DNA of 6,868 nt, taken from contig CALARM010000423.1 in the NCBI GenBank assembly GCA_937888925.1, positions 1-6,868 of the forward strand, written 5' to 3'. The stretch's first letter is position 1. Each line of letters opens with the position of its first letter. Both the position numbers and the translations under genes were made by a program. The DNA is from an uncultured Synergistia bacterium. GTDB lineage: Bacteria; Eremiobacterota; SpSt-956; JAKJGF01. Of the stretch, positions 5,897 through 6,868 are shown piece by piece. The notes under the pieces were generated by a model. That model ran no database searches. It saw nothing but the letters and a program-made list of their open reading frames with translations, and had not been told where the DNA came from.

Positions 5897-6493
5897 CTAA
5901 TTTTTTAAACTATTCAGATAAATTATTAACTGGTCATGACACAGAAGTAAAACCTTTGCACTTCTGGCATTTTTTGCCACACTGCGGCATCCTGCCACAG
6001 AAGCAATTATAAACATTGCAGAAGCATTAGAATCGATGTCTTCTCTCACGTAACCTTTGCTTTTGCCTCTTTCAAGGGCGCTTTCAATAATCTTTGTACA
6101 GTTATCATATATCCTCTGAATACGGAGGCGAAAACCTTCGTCAACAGGAGACATTTCCACTGCAAGATTAGTCCAGGGACAACCGAGCATAACCTCTTCT
6201 TCTCTTACTCTGAAACTCCTGAGAATTTCTTTCAAACATTCTACAGGATCTTCACATTCATTTAGAGCTCCAAGGTAAATCTTCTCATAAAATTCAGGAA
6301 GCAATTCGTCCAGTATAGCATAACCTATAGCATTTTTACATTTAAAATGATGATAAAAAGCTCCCTTTGTAAGGCCGGTTTTTTCAAGGATACCATTTAA
6401 ACCTGTCGCCCTGAAACCATTTTTATATATTTCGTGGAATGCAGTTTCCAGTATTAACTGCCTTGTTTTCCAGGCTTCAATTCTATTACTCAT
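5897..6493 (-). CDS. TetR/AcrR-family transcriptional repressor, NemR-like
   Basis: This 198-residue regulator is counted from the ATG at 6493. The DNA-binding domain covers about residues 8-54: RQLILETAFHEIYKNGFRAT, then the helix-turn-helix LNGILEKTGLTKGAFYHHFKCK, the classic TetR signature. The helical ligand/dimer domain contains LGCPWTNLAVEMSPVDEGFR, with Cys105 in a Gly-Cys motif. E. coli NemR has its redox-active Cys106 in a similar Gly-Cys context, so an electrophile or redox signal is possible, but this is analogy only. Start choice is uncertain: an ATG at 6505 and a TTG at 6529 extend the frame by 4 or 12 residues, and none has a clear ribosome binding site. The ATG at 6493 gives the usual TetR N-terminal length. 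A palindrome at 6559-6579 next to a TATAAT box suggests autorepression. The gene is upstream of and co-oriented with the pilin operon, but a terminator-like palindrome lies between them. Confidence 0.9.
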   Translation of the reverse strand: MSNRIEAWKTRQLILETAFHEIYKNGFRATGLNGILEKTGLTKGAFYHHFKCKNAIGYAILDELLPEFYEKIYLGALNECEDPVECLKEILRSFRVREEEVMLGCPWTNLAVEMSPVDEGFRLRIQRIYDNCTKIIESALERGKSKGYVREDIDSNASAMFIIASVAGCRSVAKNARSAKVLLLCHDQLIIYLNSLKN

Positions 6494-6558
6494 ATCAACC
6501 AGCATATATGATTCTGTCAAATGATTCAATAGTATATTGTTAACATTTTGTTAATTTT

Positions 6559-6579
6559 TAATATTACCCGGTAAAATTA
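6559..6579. promoter_or_regulatory. Candidate operator upstream of the tetR-like gene
   Basis: TTACC-C-GGTAA (6564-6574) is a perfect 11-base palindrome. Extended outward to 6559 and 6579 it keeps nine of its ten arm pairs. On the minus strand it lies immediately after a TATAAT box, where a bound repressor would block transcription initiation. Autoregulation is common in TetR-family genes. The symmetry is seen directly; binding by this repressor is inferred. Confidence 0.4.
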
Positions 6580-6604
6580 TACAGAGATACTCTTCCTTAC
6601 AGAA
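6576..6604 (-). promoter_or_regulatory. Possible sigma-A-type promoter of the tetR-like gene
   Basis: On the minus strand a perfect TATAAT (6581-6576) is preceded by 17 bases and a poor -35, TTCTGT (6604-6599), matching TTGACA only at its first two positions. The start point would fall inside the palindrome at 6559-6579. The -10 is good and the -35 weak, so confidence is low. Confidence 0.3.
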
Positions 6605-6626
6605 CTTCCAATATTGTTCTATAAAA

Positions 6627-6827
6627 TCATTCTTTCCACATATCTTCCATCAAATCCGACGTTTCTTCTTTTCTTTTTTTTGTTTCTTCATAATCAATAG
6701 TTATATCTAAAACATCTCCTTCTTCTGCACCTTCCGGCACCAGTTCCACAGGAAGATCGACTGTTTTTTTGTCAGAAAGTTCTACAACAGCATAATTTTC
6801 TTCGAATCTATCAATTATTACTTTCAT
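6627..6827 (-). CDS. DUF3006 domain-containing small protein
   Basis: This 66-residue acidic protein starts at the ATG at 6827, eight bases after the strong ribosome binding site AAAGAGGTG (6844-6836). The pattern MKVIIDRFEENYAVVELSD, then VELVPEGAEEGDVLDITIDY, matches the DUF3006 family. These are small proteins predicted to form a compact beta-barrel-like fold, common in Bacillota, with unknown function. The C-terminus is a charged helix (EETKKRKEETSDLMEDMWKE). No signal peptide or membrane segment is present, so it should be cytoplasmic. It precedes the tetR-like gene in the same orientation with a gap of about 130 bases that appears to hold a separate promoter, so a shared operon is possible but not shown. 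In other genomes DUF3006 genes often sit beside metallo-beta-lactamase-fold or ComEC-like genes; the right-hand neighbour is outside this window. Confidence 0.85.
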   Translation of the reverse strand: MKVIIDRFEENYAVVELSDKKTVDLPVELVPEGAEEGDVLDITIDYEETKKRKEETSDLMEDMWKE

Positions 6828-6848
6828 TATATAAACACCTCTTTAATA

Positions 6849-6868
6849 TGCGTGATGCGTGATGCGTG
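6849..6868. repeat. Heptanucleotide repeat (TGCGTGA units) cut by the window end
   Basis: Two full TGCGTGA units and a partial third (TGCGTG) run up to the last base of the window, so the array may continue. The unit is related to GCGTGAC at 54-73, with T in place of C. It lies just upstream of the ribosome binding site of the DUF3006 gene. Confidence 0.7.

Noticed and set aside
6492..6520. Minus-strand TTGACA-N17-TGATAT resembling a housekeeping promoter
   Set aside because: The -10 matches TATAAT at only three positions, and transcription would begin inside the repressor gene, after its last plausible start codon.

Overview
The window is A+T-rich and tightly packed, and looks like a chromosomal segment of a low-GC bacterium. 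Strong purine-rich ribosome binding sites, a DUF3006 protein (a family mostly seen in Bacillota) and a pseudopilin trio in the order of clostridial pilV-pilU-pilK all point to a Clostridia-like Bacillota. The sequence alone does not fix the genus, and an uncultured diderm lineage cannot be excluded.

Left part (1-1987, plus strand): a leader region with heptanucleotide repeats and an ECF-type promoter, then an ECF sigma factor gene and a membrane anti-sigma factor gene. The anti-sigma protein has an N-terminal H-x3-C-x2-C zinc-binding (ZAS/zf-HC2-like) domain, one transmembrane helix, and a long extracytoplasmic domain built of TPR-like helical repeats.

Middle part (2010-5770, minus strand): three co-oriented genes with class III (prepilin peptidase) signal sequences. 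Transcribed right to left they are a PilV/GspI-like protein (164 aa), a PilW/GspJ-like protein (225 aa) and a very large PilX/GspK-like protein (840 aa). The order I-J-K matches the minor-pseudopilin tip complex of type II secretion systems and type IV pili. No ATPase, platform protein, peptidase or major pilin is present here. The sigma operon and the pilin operon converge with only 22 bases between their stop codons.

Right part (5897-6827, minus strand): a TetR/AcrR-family repressor with a NemR-like Gly-Cys motif, and a 66-residue DUF3006 protein.

The most interesting observation is regulatory. The same promoter-like sequence, CCTGTTAAC-N17-CGTC, with identical spacing, lies upstream of the ECF sigma gene (125-154, plus) and upstream of the first pseudopilin gene (5816-5845, minus). 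It has the architecture of ECF promoters (AAC in the -35, CGTC in the -10). This suggests that the sigma factor activates both its own operon and the pilin operon, with the TPR-bearing anti-sigma factor as the envelope sensor.

A second unusual feature is a family of short period-7 tandem repeats, mostly variants of GCGTCAC/GTGACGC, at several gene boundaries. One four-unit run lies inside the coding region for the prepilin leader of the GspK-like protein, where a change in unit number would usually shift the reading frame.
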